From Pengzhenrongella frigida (GTDB lineage Bacteria > Actinomycetota > Actinomycetes > Actinomycetales > Cellulomonadaceae): a stretch of 64,000 nucleotides of DNA. Shown one piece after another: positions 55,859 through 64,000 of the stretch. Both the position numbers and the translations under genes were made by a program. The notes under the pieces were generated by a model, which was given only the letters and a program-made list of their open reading frames with translations, did not search any database and was not told where the DNA came from. The stretch's first letter is position 1, and each line of letters opens with the position of its first letter. The stretch lies in NCBI RefSeq assembly GCF_004168625.1, contig NZ_SDWW01000017.1:1-64000 (forward strand). The letters run 5' to 3'.

Positions 55859-56752
55859 ATGCCCCTCGACATCCTCTTGCCGTTCTGGGGTGACCCTGCG
55901 CTCCTGCGCGAGACCGTCGCGAGCGTGCTGGCCCAGCGCAATGACGACTGGGTCCTGACCGTCGTCGATGATGCCTACCCCGACGAGTCCGTGGCCGACT
56001 GGTTCCGGGACCTCGGTGACCCCCGGGTGACCTACGTCCGCAAGCCGGTCAACGAGGGCATCACCGCGAACTACCGCACCTGTGTCGGCCTCGCGACGCA
56101 GGAGGTCGTCGTCATCCTGGGGTGCGACGACGTGCTGCTCCCGAACTACGTCGACGTCGTGCTCGCCGCGCACGCGGCGTTCCCGGGTGCCGCCGTGATC
56201 CAGCCGGGCACCCGGATCATCGACGAGCACGGGGCGATCGTCGAGCCGATGGCCGACCGGATCAAGCAGCGCGTCGTCCGGCCGCGTGCCAAGGGGCCGC
56301 GCCTGCTCGCCGGTGAGCAGCTGGCGACGAGCCTGCTGCACGGGGACTGGCTGTACTGGCCCTCGCTCGCGTTTCGGCGCGAGGTGCTGGTGGCGACGGC
56401 CTTCCGGGACGACATGCCGCTGATCCAGGACCTCGCCATCGTGCTGGACGTCGTGGCTGCTGGGGGTTCGCTGCTGCTCGAACCGACCGTCTGCTTCCAC
56501 TACCGCAGGCACGGTGCGAGTGCGTCGTCGGCCGCGCTGCTCGACGGACGACGGTTCGCGGGCGAGCGCGCGTACTTCGAGCTCGCCGCCGGGCAGGTCG
56601 CGGCACTCGGCTGGCGCCGGGCCGAGTGGGCCGCGCGGCTGCACATCACCTCCCGACTGCACGCGCTGATGTTGATCCCGCAGGTCGTGCGCAGGAACCC
56701 CGGACGGGTCGGCATGCTCGTGCGCCACGCCTTTGGTCCGACCCGCCCGTGA
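55859..56752 (+). CDS. Glycosyltransferase family 2
   Basis: A 297-residue GT2. DILLPFWGDPALLRETVASVL and VVDDAYPDESVADWF are the N-terminal nucleotide-binding parts, and ILGCDDVLLPNYVDVV is the DXD region. The C-terminal part is soluble. ATG 55859 follows GCGGAGGT. It is followed at 53 bases by an epimerase gene, so the two may form a pair: sugar-nucleotide maker and transferase. Acceptor and donor unknown. Confidence 0.85.
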   Translation: MPLDILLPFWGDPALLRETVASVLAQRNDDWVLTVVDDAYPDESVADWFRDLGDPRVTYVRKPVNEGITANYRTCVGLATQEVVVILGCDDVLLPNYVDVVLAAHAAFPGAAVIQPGTRIIDEHGAIVEPMADRIKQRVVRPRAKGPRLLAGEQLATSLLHGDWLYWPSLAFRREVLVATAFRDDMPLIQDLAIVLDVVAAGGSLLLEPTVCFHYRRHGASASSAALLDGRRFAGERAYFELAAGQVAALGWRRAEWAARLHITSRLHALMLIPQVVRRNPGRVGMLVRHAFGPTRP

Positions 56753-56804
56753 GAGACTGCCGCGAGCCCGCCCGCCCGGACGCTCAGCGCTGAAAGGAAG
56801 TCCA

Positions 56805-57899
56805 GTGACCGCAGCTGACCACCGGAGTGCCCCCACCTCGCGGGGCACCTGCCTCGTCACCGGCGGTGCAGGGTTCATCGGTACGGCGATGTCCGCCGGC
56901 CTCGTCGAGCGCTTCGACCGGGTCGTGGCACTCGACAACCTCCACCCGCAGATCCACCCGACGCCCGAGCGTCCGGCTGCGCTCGCGGCGCAGGTCGAGC
57001 TCGTCGTCGGCGACGTCACCGACCCCGACGCGTGGGACACGCTGCTCGCGGACGTGACCCCGGACGTCATCGTGCACCTCGCCGCCGAGACCGGCACCGG
57101 GCAGTCCCTGGCCGAGTCGACCCGGCACGCGATGACCAACGTGGTGGGAACGACCCAGATGCTCGATGCGCTCCTGCGCAACTCGGCCCTGCCTCGTCGC
57201 ATCGTGCTGTGCAGCAGCCGTGCGGTGTACGGCGAGGGCGCGTGGCGCCGCGAGGACACCGGTGAGCTGTTCTACCCCGGGCAACGGACCGCGGAGATCC
57301 TCGAGCGGCACGAGTGGGACTTCGCCGGCGCCGAGCCGGTGGCGATGGCGGCGTCGACGACGACTCCGGCCCCGGTCAGCATCTACGGGGCGACGAAGCT
57401 CGCCCAGGAGGCTCTGCTCACGGCGTGGGCCCAGTCCTTCGGGGTCGAGCCGGTCGTCTTCCGGCTGCAGAACGTCTACGGCCCCGGGCAGTCCCTGATC
57501 AACCCGTACACCGGGATCATGTCGCTGTTCTGCCGGCTCGCGAAGGCCGGAGAGTCCATCCCGCTGTACGAGGACGGTGAGGTGCGGCGCGACTTCGTCC
57601 TGATCGACGATGTGGCCCGGGCCGTCGTGGCGGCGACGACGGCACCCGCGCCCGGACGGCTCCCGATCGACATCGGCTCGGGTGAGGACCAGACGATCGC
57701 GACCGCGGCGGGGCTCATCGCCGCGTACTACGGGGCACCGGCACCACACGTGACCGGGCAGTACCGGCAGGGCGACGTCCGACACGCCTGGGCGGACGTG
57801 AGCCACGCGGCCGAGGTGCTCGACTGGTCTCCCCAGTACTCCCTCGCCGAGGGCATCGAGCTGCTCGCGTCGTGGATCGACGCGGAGCAGGCGCGCTGA
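56805..57899 (+). CDS. NAD-dependent epimerase, dTDP-L-rhamnose 4-epimerase-like
   Basis: A 364-residue extended [22 protein letters not shown] binds NAD, VLCSSRAVYGEGAWRR and IYGATKLAQEALLTAW (YxxxK) are catalytic, and RLQNVYGPGQSLINPYTGIMS follows. Between the Ser/YGEG block and the Tyr motif lies an insertion of about 45 residues containing YPGQRTAEILERHEWDF, seen in dTDP-L-rhamnose 4-epimerases. Product would be dTDP-6-deoxy-L-talose if that is right. GTG 56805 follows GAAAGGAAG. It converges on an acyltransferase two bases away. Confidence 0.8.
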   Translation: MTAADHRSAPTSRGTCLVTGGAGFIGTAMSAGLVERFDRVVALDNLHPQIHPTPERPAALAAQVELVVGDVTDPDAWDTLLADVTPDVIVHLAAETGTGQSLAESTRHAMTNVVGTTQMLDALLRNSALPRRIVLCSSRAVYGEGAWRREDTGELFYPGQRTAEILERHEWDFAGAEPVAMAASTTTPAPVSIYGATKLAQEALLTAWAQSFGVEPVVFRLQNVYGPGQSLINPYTGIMSLFCRLAKAGESIPLYEDGEVRRDFVLIDDVARAVVAATTAPAPGRLPIDIGSGEDQTIATAAGLIAAYYGAPAPHVTGQYRQGDVRHAWADVSHAAEVLDWSPQYSLAEGIELLASWIDAEQAR

Positions 57900-57900
57900 C

Positions 57901-59031
57901 CTAGTTGTGCGTGCGGCGTGCCCGGCGCATCACCGGGCGCTCCACCAGCAGCCAGCTCGCCGTGGCGAGCGGCACCACGCAGGCGAGGGCGACGACGTCG
58001 TACGCGGCCAGGCCGAGCGTGTGGACGCCGGTGAGGATGAGGAGCTGCTGGACGGGGAACGCGTAGATGTAGACGCCGTAGGAGATGTCGTGGCGCTGGA
58101 TCAGGCGCGGACACGGCACCACCGACGCCACCCAGAGCAGCAGGTAGGCGATGAACGGTGCGGTCAGCTGGGCGCCCCAGCCGTCGAAGAGCCAGATCGC
58201 ACCGAGCACAGCGCCGACGCTGAGCGCGGCCCCGGCCCAGCGCAGCGGCAGCGTGCGGCGTAGCAGCTGGACCAGGGCGCCGCCGAGGAACAGCGGCAGG
58301 AGCTTGAGGAGCAGCTGGGCGTCGCCGTTTCCGCCGAGGAGAGGACCGGCGATGCGAGCCCAGGTGGCGTGCGCGACGACCGAGAGGACGAACGCGATCC
58401 CGATGCCCCACGGTGACCTGCGCACCCACCCGAACACAGCCAGACCGCCGACGATCAGGTAGCACAGGAACTCGTAGTAGAGGGTCCACAGCGAGCCGTT
58501 CCAGGCTCCGGGGTAGGGCACCTCACCGGGAGTCCCAGCGATCTCGTACGAGCTCACCCGCAGCATCGAGTTGCTGAAGATGAAGTTGAGCGGGGTGGTC
58601 GGCCCGGCGGTGAGGAACCCGTCCAGGGTGCCGTGCAGGTGCAGGTAGCCGATGGGGGCGAACACGACGGTCATCACGACGAGGCACACCAAGAAGGCGG
58701 GGAAGATGCGCGCGATCCGGTGCACGAGGTAGGTGCCGAGCGAACCGGACCACCGGCTGCCGGTGATGAGGTACCCGCTCACGGCGAAGAATCCGAACAC
58801 CGCCCAGCCGCCGAGGTTCTCGCCGTCGATGTGCGGCCCCACGCCCTGACCGGAGATGTAGTACGCGTGGGCCACCAGGACGAGGCTGGCAAGCACGAGC
58901 CGGATGAGATTGAGGCTGTTCCGCCGGGGATCGAGCTGGTGGCCACGCCAGCGCCACAGGTCCGCTGCGGGAGCTCCTGCTGTGCGCGCCTCAGGAGTGG
59001 GCGTGACCTCCTGCTCGGTGGCGGCAGTCAT
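57901..59031 (-). CDS. Acyltransferase 3 family membrane protein
   Basis: A 376-residue polytopic protein with ten helices. LIRLVLASLVLVAHAYYISG holds the conserved His; GWAVFGFFAVSGYLITGS and YLVHRIARIFPAFLVCLVV follow. Members O-acylate exported glycans or lipid carriers. No SGNH domain is present. Its stop lies only two bases from the convergent epimerase stop, leaving no room for a terminator. It is the third acyltransferase 3 gene in the window and is divergent from the metalloprotease gene. Confidence 0.9.
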   Translation of the reverse strand: MTAATEQEVTPTPEARTAGAPAADLWRWRGHQLDPRRNSLNLIRLVLASLVLVAHAYYISGQGVGPHIDGENLGGWAVFGFFAVSGYLITGSRWSGSLGTYLVHRIARIFPAFLVCLVVMTVVFAPIGYLHLHGTLDGFLTAGPTTPLNFIFSNSMLRVSSYEIAGTPGEVPYPGAWNGSLWTLYYEFLCYLIVGGLAVFGWVRRSPWGIGIAFVLSVVAHATWARIAGPLLGGNGDAQLLLKLLPLFLGGALVQLLRRTLPLRWAGAALSVGAVLGAIWLFDGWGAQLTAPFIAYLLLWVASVVPCPRLIQRHDISYGVYIYAFPVQQLLILTGVHTLGLAAYDVVALACVVPLATASWLLVERPVMRRARRTHN

Positions 59032-59233
59032 CGGTCTTCTTCCGGTAGGCGGGTGCGGATCGAGGACCAGTGTGGTGCATCGCGCCGGGATGCTCCATGA
59101 GCTCCCCGTTCGCTGCCGGTCATTCCTTCACGTTGAGCTCGATCGGGTCGATAGGGGAGACGACGGCGAACGGCGCTGCCGCCTCTCGGTGCGGTGCCAG
59201 GTGCTCGCTGTCCCCACGGCACCAGGAGCCCCC

Positions 59234-61249
59234 ATGCCTATGAGAACGCCCTTCGCACGTGCGCGCGTCGCGGTCGCCTCCCGACGGTCCCGCCTCGCCG
59301 CGGCCGCGGCCGCGACTGCTGTCCTCGTGGTGCTGACCGGGCAGACGGCCTCGGCGCAGACGGCGGAGCCGCTCGTGACCGTCACAGTGACGGGCACGGT
59401 GCAGAACGTCGTCGTCGACGACGACGTCGCGGGGGAGGATGCGGGAGCCGCGACCGAGGTCGAGACCTTCCTGGACGTGGAGGGCGAGCTGTTCGACCTT
59501 CCGGACGGGGCACCCGTGCCTCCGTCGCCCACCGGGCAGGGCGTCGTGGTCACGTTGCTCGCACCGGCCGGTGCGACCGGGGCCCAGGCCTTGGAGATGG
59601 CGGCCGACGACGTCCCGGCCACCGAGGCGCGAGTGGTCGAGGTCCTGCCGGTGGACGGCGGGACGAACGGTGCGTCGACCCTGGACGCGGTCGCCGACTC
59701 CTCGACCGGTGCCCACACGCTGACGGTCCTGCCGGTGTACTGGACCGCGCCCGACACCTCGACGAGCGCCCTCACGACCATGGCGACCCAGACGGCCGAC
59801 TACTGGCGAGAGCAGTCCGCCGGTCGGCTGGACATCACGCACTCGACCCGCGCCTGGGCGGCGATCACCGATCCCGGCTCATGCAGCGCCGACGGGCTCA
59901 GCGCGATCTTCAACGCCGCGATGGCGGCCAATCCGTCCGTCCCGGCGCCGTCGCAGACCAACCACGTGCTCGTCTACTTCCCTCGGTACGCCTCGTGCGC
60001 ATTCGCCGGGCGCGCCACGCTGCTCGGCGGGTACATCTGGGCCAACGGCTACACGTACACCGACGTCGCCGCGCACGAGCTCGGTCACAACCTCGGCCTC
60101 GGGCACGCCAACACGCTCACCTGCACCTCGGGTGGCGCGCGGGTGTCGCTGTCCGGCTCGTGCAGCTCGACCGAGTACGCGGACAACGCGGACGTGATGG
60201 GCATCGCCCGGAACCAGGCGACCGGCAACCTCAACACGGCCATGGCGGACTACCTCGGCTACGCCTCCCTGACGACTGTCGGGTCCAGCTCACCGGCGCT
60301 CAGCATCGACCTGGCGCCGCTCGCGCAGGTGTCCGCCGTCCGTGGTGCGAAGATCGCCGTGCCGGGCGGGACGGTGTACGTCGACTTCCGGCCCGCCACC
60401 GGCCGCGATGTGCGCATGCCGACCTGGGCGGGCGTCCAAGCGCACCTGCGCACGACGGACGGGTGGGGTATCCCCACGAGCTATCTGCTCGACATGCGGC
60501 CGACCCTGTCCTCGCCGTTCACCTCGCCGGCGCTCGCCCCGGGGGTGACCTGGCTCGTGCCGGACACCGGCCTGGCCATCTCCGTGTCCTCGGTCGGCGG
60601 CACCGCGCGCCTCGAGATCGGCTCCAGCGGCGCGCTCGAGCAGTACGTCACGCATGTCTACCGGGACCTCTTCGGCCGGACGCCGGACCCGGCCGGCCTG
60701 ACGAACTGGGCCGCGGCCCTCCGCGCCGGAACTCCCCGCGTGACGGTGGCCAACGCGATCACGTACTCGGCCGAGTACCGCGGCGGCCTGATCCACGCGT
60801 CCTACGGCCTGTACCTCGGCCGCACGCCCGAAGCGGCCGGCCTGGAGAACTGGCTCCTGCAGATGAACCGGGGCATCACGATCCAGCAGATGGAGGGTGG
60901 CTTCCTGGCCTCGCAGGAGTACTTCGACCAGTCGGGCGGAAGCGACGCCGAGTGGATCCGGCGGCTCTACAGCCACGTGCTCGGGCGCACTGCCGCCCCC
61001 GCCGAGGTGAACTTCTGGCTCTCGTACGTCGGCGCGTCCGGGGGTAGCCGGTTCCAGGTGGCGATGGGCTTTCTCACCTCGACAGAGCGCCTCACGACGA
61101 TCGTGAACACGCAGTACCAGCACCTGCTCGGACGCAGCCTCGACCAGGGTGGGGCACAGACCTGGGTCGGCGCGATCCAGTCGGGTGTGCGCCTCGAGGC
61201 CGTCATCGGCGGGATCATCTCGAGCGAGGAGTACTTCGCCCGTCCCTAG
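59234..61249 (+). CDS. Secreted zinc metalloprotease (metzincin-like) with four DUF4214 repeats
   Basis: A 671-residue exported protein. A basic N-terminus and a SRLAAAAAATAVLVVL segment ending TASAQ form a signal peptide. Residues 145-345 form a metzincin-like protease: AAHELGHNLGLGHANT is the HExxHxxGxxH zinc site, and YADNADVMGIARNQ provides a Met-turn, as in gametolysin-type (M11-like) enzymes. Residues 468-671 are four DUF4214-type repeats beginning THVYRDLFGRTPDPAGLTNW. ATG 59234 follows AGGAG. Substrate unknown; it may process wall proteins. The repeat block is close to that of the truncated gene at 63.2 kb. Confidence 0.88.
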   Translation: MPMRTPFARARVAVASRRSRLAAAAAATAVLVVLTGQTASAQTAEPLVTVTVTGTVQNVVVDDDVAGEDAGAATEVETFLDVEGELFDLPDGAPVPPSPTGQGVVVTLLAPAGATGAQALEMAADDVPATEARVVEVLPVDGGTNGASTLDAVADSSTGAHTLTVLPVYWTAPDTSTSALTTMATQTADYWREQSAGRLDITHSTRAWAAITDPGSCSADGLSAIFNAAMAANPSVPAPSQTNHVLVYFPRYASCAFAGRATLLGGYIWANGYTYTDVAAHELGHNLGLGHANTLTCTSGGARVSLSGSCSSTEYADNADVMGIARNQATGNLNTAMADYLGYASLTTVGSSSPALSIDLAPLAQVSAVRGAKIAVPGGTVYVDFRPATGRDVRMPTWAGVQAHLRTTDGWGIPTSYLLDMRPTLSSPFTSPALAPGVTWLVPDTGLAISVSSVGGTARLEIGSSGALEQYVTHVYRDLFGRTPDPAGLTNWAAALRAGTPRVTVANAITYSAEYRGGLIHASYGLYLGRTPEAAGLENWLLQMNRGITIQQMEGGFLASQEYFDQSGGSDAEWIRRLYSHVLGRTAAPAEVNFWLSYVGASGGSRFQVAMGFLTSTERLTTIVNTQYQHLLGRSLDQGGAQTWVGAIQSGVRLEAVIGGIISSEEYFARP

Positions 61250-61320
61250 CGCATCGCCCGCTCCCTGGCGCACCGCCCGCTCGAACCGGCGGCGGTGGCC
61301 ACCGTCGGGGCGCGGGCGCT

Positions 61321-61326
61321 TACGCT
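61321..61326 (+). promoter_or_regulatory. Probable -10 box of the GT4 gene (leaderless)
   Basis: TACGCT ends seven bases before GTG 61334, with no ribosome binding site between. A 12-bp perfect palindrome, CGGTGGCCACCG (61293-61304), lies just upstream and could be an operator. Confidence 0.45.
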
Positions 61327-61333
61327 ACCGACC

Positions 61334-62458
61334 GTGCGAATCCTTCTCGACGCGACCGCCGTCCCCTCCGATCGTGGCGGCGTCGGCCGCTACGTGGACG
61401 AGCTGCTGCCTGCTCTTGCGCGCCAGGGCGTCGATCTCGTGGTGGCGTGCCAGGCCCGGGATGCTGCGGCGACGTCCGCGCTCGTGCCCACGGCAGAGAT
61501 CGTCACCGCGCCGGCGCTCACGGCGCGTCGACCGGTGCGGATGGCCTGGGAGCAGGTGGGTCTGCCGCGTCTGGTCCGCTCGAGCCGCGCGCAGGTGCTC
61601 CACAGCCCGCACTACACCATGCCGCGCCTCGCAGGGGTGCCCGTCGTCGTCACGCTGCACGACGCGACCTTCTTCAGCCATCCCGACCTGCATCACCCGG
61701 TGAAGGCGCGCTTCTTCCGGTCTGCGATCCGCACCGCGGTCCGCCACGCGGCCGGGCTGGTGGTGCCCTCCGAGGCGACCCGGGACGAGGTCCGCCGGTT
61801 CGCCGGCGGGCGCGTAGACCAGTTCCAGGTCGCCTATCACGGGGTCGACGCGAACGTCTTCCATGTCGTCGACGCGGCCGCCCAGGGGCGGGTCCGGGAG
61901 TCTCTCGGGCTCGGCGACCGGCCCTACGTCGGGTTTCTCGGCACCCTCGAGCCGCGCAAGAACGTACCCGCGCTGATCCGCGCCTGGGTGCGCGCGGTCG
62001 AGGGGACCGTCGACCCGCCCGCACTGGTCCTCGTGGGCGGCCGCGGCTGGGACACCGGCGTCGACCCGGCGATCGCGGCGGTCCCGGCCGGCCTGACGGT
62101 CCTACGACCCGGGTACCTCCCGCTCGGCGACCTTCCGGGGTTCCTCTCGGGAGCGCGGGTGCTCGCCTACCCGAGCCTTGGGGAGGGTTTCGGGCTGCCG
62201 GTGCTCGAGGCGATGGCGTGCGGCGCCGCCGTGCTGACCACCCGTGAGCTGTCCCTGCCCGAGGTGGGCGGAGCCGCTGTCGCCTACTGCGGGACCGACG
62301 AGGCGAGCATCGCCGCCGGGCTCGGCGCGTTGTTGGCCGACGATGCTCGGCGCGCCGAGCTGTCCGCGGCCGCGATCGCGCGGGCGGCCGCGTTCACCTG
62401 GGACGCCGCGGCGGCCGTCCACGTCGCCGCCTACGCATCGGCCCGGCGGCGCGCCTGA
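61334..62458 (+). CDS. Glycosyltransferase family 4
   Basis: A 374-residue GT4. RILLDATAVPSDRGGVGRYVDELL opens the acceptor domain, VVVTLHDATFFSHPDLHHPVKAR is the mannosyl-like motif, YVGFLGTLEPRKNVPALIRAW opens the donor domain, and PSLGEGFGLPVLEAMACGAAVL is the EX7E motif. GTG 61334 begins directly at the conserved strand, which supports the choice over an ATG at 61295. It converges on rmlC. Similar to the GT4 at 50.1 kb in layout and length; probably a rhamnosyl or mannosyl transferase. Confidence 0.9.
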   Translation: MRILLDATAVPSDRGGVGRYVDELLPALARQGVDLVVACQARDAAATSALVPTAEIVTAPALTARRPVRMAWEQVGLPRLVRSSRAQVLHSPHYTMPRLAGVPVVVTLHDATFFSHPDLHHPVKARFFRSAIRTAVRHAAGLVVPSEATRDEVRRFAGGRVDQFQVAYHGVDANVFHVVDAAAQGRVRESLGLGDRPYVGFLGTLEPRKNVPALIRAWVRAVEGTVDPPALVLVGGRGWDTGVDPAIAAVPAGLTVLRPGYLPLGDLPGFLSGARVLAYPSLGEGFGLPVLEAMACGAAVLTTRELSLPEVGGAAVAYCGTDEASIAAGLGALLADDARRAELSAAAIARAAAFTWDAAAAVHVAAYASARRRA

Positions 62459-62471
62459 GCGAGGGCCGAGG

Positions 62472-63089
62472 TCAGGGACGCATCGACGCCAGGTACGACG
62501 CGACCTGGTCGTAGTGCGGCAGCAGGTCCTGCGCGATCGCCTCCGCGAGGGTCGGTGCGGCGAGGTCCTTCTCGGAGAGCTGCGGGGTCATCGGGCTGCC
62601 GTCGCGGGCCGTCGTCGGCCATTCGATCGCGATCTGCTCGTCGAGCGGGTGGATGCCGTGCTCGCGTCCGGGGGAGTAGCCCGTGGAGCACAGGTAGAGC
62701 ACCGTCGAGTCGTCCTCGAGCGACATGAACGCGTGACCGAGTCCCTCGCTGAGGTAGATCGCGCGCCGGTCGACGTCGTCGAGCAGCACCGTGTCCCACC
62801 GGCCGAACGTCGGGGAGCCGACCCGGACGTCGACGACGACGTCGAGCACGGCACCCTTCGCGCACGTGACGTACTTGGCCTGGCCCGGGGGCACATCGGC
62901 GAAGTGGATGCCGCGCAGGACCCCGGCCGCGGAGACCGAGCAGTTGGCCTGCTGCAGATCGAACCGGTGCCCGATCGCCTCGGCCAGCGGACCACCCTGG
63001 AAGAACTCGAGGAAGACCCCGCGTGGGTCGCCGTGCTGCTTCGGGGTGATCTCCCACGCTCCGGGGACCGTGAGCTCGCGGAACGTCAT
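62472..63089 (-). CDS. rmlC: dTDP-4-dehydrorhamnose 3,5-epimerase
   Basis: A 205-residue cupin enzyme of the dTDP-L-rhamnose pathway. ITPKQHGDPRGVFLEFF, GVLRGIHFADVPPGQAKYVTC (catalytic His in RGIHF) and the later YSPGREHGIHPLDEQIAI segment are RmlC signatures. It inverts C3 and C5 of dTDP-4-keto-6-deoxyglucose. ATG 63089 follows GAGAGG; a minus-strand TAGGCT at 63129-63124 is a likely -10. It stands alone here, 40 kb from rmlB. Confidence 0.95.
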   Translation of the reverse strand: MTFRELTVPGAWEITPKQHGDPRGVFLEFFQGGPLAEAIGHRFDLQQANCSVSAAGVLRGIHFADVPPGQAKYVTCAKGAVLDVVVDVRVGSPTFGRWDTVLLDDVDRRAIYLSEGLGHAFMSLEDDSTVLYLCSTGYSPGREHGIHPLDEQIAIEWPTTARDGSPMTPQLSEKDLAAPTLAEAIAQDLLPHYDQVASYLASMRP

Positions 63090-63204
63090 GGGGGCCTCTC
63101 GATTCGGCGGGTTGAGCCGGGCCAGCCTAGCGGCCGCAGCCGAAGGAGCGCCGTTCGAGGGTGAGCGTCAGGCTCGTGCTGGATGCCGGGTACTGCGGGC
63201 TCGT

Positions 63205-63999
63205 CTAGGAGTTCTGGACTCTCCCGTAGTACTCCTCGCTGGCGACGATGCCTCCGATGATGTCTTCGGACCGGGCTCCGTGCTGGATCGCGCTGACCCA
63301 ACCCTGCTGCCCCGTCGGATCGATCGTGCGACCGAGCAGGTGGAGGTAGTAGCCGTTCACCACCGACGAAAGGCGTTCCGTTGAGATGACAAAGCCGATC
63401 GACACCGACTGCCGACTCGTTCCGCCGGCAAGCACGTTTGTCCACCCCCCGACCTCGGGCTCGTTCGCTTCGCGCCCGAGCACGTCGCGGTAGAGCTGTC
63501 GCACCCATCCCGAGTCAGAACCGCCAGCCCGGTCGTAGTACTCCTGCGACCCGATGAACCCGGACTCGAGCGCTTGGATAGTCAGACCACGAGCCATCCC
63601 GTCGAGCCAGGCGTTCATACCTGGGACGTCCGCAGCCCTACCAAGGAAGGCTTGGTAGGCACCGCTCACGAGCCCGCTTCGGTACTCGGTCGAGTAGGTG
63701 ATCGCGTTCGCGACGGTGACCCGCGGGGTACCGCTGGTGAGAGAAAGGCTCCACCCCGACAAGCCTGCAGGGTCAGGACTGCGCCCGAAGAGGTCCTGGT
63801 ACACGCGGGTCACATACCGTCGCGTCGTCGCATCGCTCGGGAGCGCGACCCCGGTCCACCAGGAGCTCCGCACGTTGGCGCCGGCCCAGCTGAGCGAGAC
63901 GTGGACATGGTCCGTGTGGGGGCTCGCGCCGGTGTAGGCCCGCCACCCCGCGTTCGAGCTCGAGTTGCTCCAGATCTGCCGGTTCCAGATCACATACAT
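63205..63999 (-). CDS. Truncated ARB-07466-like peptidase with four DUF4214 repeats (5' end outside the window)
   Basis: The visible 264 residues are the C-terminal part of a larger protein; the reading frame is open at the window end. The first 45 residues (YVIWNRQIWSNSSS...GASPHTDHVHVSLSW) resemble the C-terminal part of the ARB-07466-like wall-peptidase family, with HTDHVHVS holding metal-type His residues. Residues 60-264 are four DUF4214-type repeats, starting TRVYQDLFGRSPDPAGLSGW. GTPRVTVANAITYS is identical to the metalloprotease gene. Slightly lower GC than its neighbours. Confidence 0.8.
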   Translation of the reverse strand: MYVIWNRQIWSNSSSNAGWRAYTGASPHTDHVHVSLSWAGANVRSSWWTGVALPSDATTRRYVTRVYQDLFGRSPDPAGLSGWSLSLTSGTPRVTVANAITYSTEYRSGLVSGAYQAFLGRAADVPGMNAWLDGMARGLTIQALESGFIGSQEYYDRAGGSDSGWVRQLYRDVLGREANEPEVGGWTNVLAGGTSRQSVSIGFVISTERLSSVVNGYYLHLLGRTIDPTGQQGWVSAIQHGARSEDIIGGIVASEEYYGRVQNS

Positions 64000-64000
64000 G

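Overview
The window is high-GC actinobacterial DNA. Codon third positions are strongly G/C, GTG starts are frequent, several genes have a TANNNT -10 box 6-8 bases before the start codon (leaderless transcripts), and LytR-CpsA-Psr proteins, purK and purE are present. The gene style (secreted cell-wall enzymes with C-terminal DUF4214 repeats, Wzm/Wzt, GT2-GT4 fusions) suggests a Micrococcales member near Cellulomonas; the genus is an inference. Almost the whole window is a cell-surface polysaccharide locus, interrupted by a few housekeeping genes.

Layout. 1-76: three 24-bp repeats that look like the end of an IS21-type insertion sequence. 139-11217: an AT-richer block (one hand-counted line is 31/60 GC, against 41/60 in a line at 42.3 kb). 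It holds a polytopic GT-C-like protein, then a tightly overlapping minus-strand operon: FkbM methyltransferase fused to DUF4214, three GT4 glycosyltransferases, a sugar nucleotidyltransferase, two SDR enzymes (one WbpM/PglF-like), a GtrB-like GT2 and a GtrA. 11487-13907: a PglE-like aminotransferase, a PglD-like acetyltransferase and a second GtrA. 14004-15985: purK and purE. 16133-17166: a DUF2975 protein and HTH regulator pair behind a strong inverted operator. 17217-22125: acyltransferase, two LCP ligases and rmlB. 22355-30041: a secreted amidase, then a five-gene operon (GT2, UDP-GlcNAc 2-epimerase-like, GT2, flippase, GT-C). 30092-35545: acyltransferase-SGNH, methyltransferase, and the Wzt/Wzm ABC exporter. 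35674-37575: SpoIID-like protein. 37628-46138: two paralogous GT4s and FkbM (minus), divergent from two tandem Gmd-type dehydratases and a GT2-GT4 fusion. 46205-55760: a minus-strand series of glycosyltransferases, a DUF2142-like membrane protein, DUF2304, and a second flippase. 55859-64000: GT2, epimerase, acyltransferase, metalloprotease, GT4, rmlC, and a truncated peptidase gene.

How the genes fit. Sugar-nucleotide enzymes (RmlB, RmlC, Gmd, PglE/PglD/PglF-like, epimerases) would supply deoxy and amino sugars. About seven GT2 and ten GT4 domains assemble glycans. Export would go through one ABC system and two Wzx-like flippases, and LCP proteins would attach glycopolymer to peptidoglycan. 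Acyltransferases and FkbM-type methyltransferases would decorate the chains. No priming glycosyltransferase, rmlA or rmlD is recognisable here.

The most unusual signal is a recurring C-terminal module of about 205 residues made of four DUF4214-like repeats. It ends four secreted enzymes of unrelated catalytic classes (PGRP amidase, SpoIID-like, HExxH metalloprotease, ARB-07466-like peptidase). Two related repeats also sit inside a cytoplasmic FkbM methyltransferase of the same locus. A shared surface-targeting or glycan-recognition function is a testable inference.
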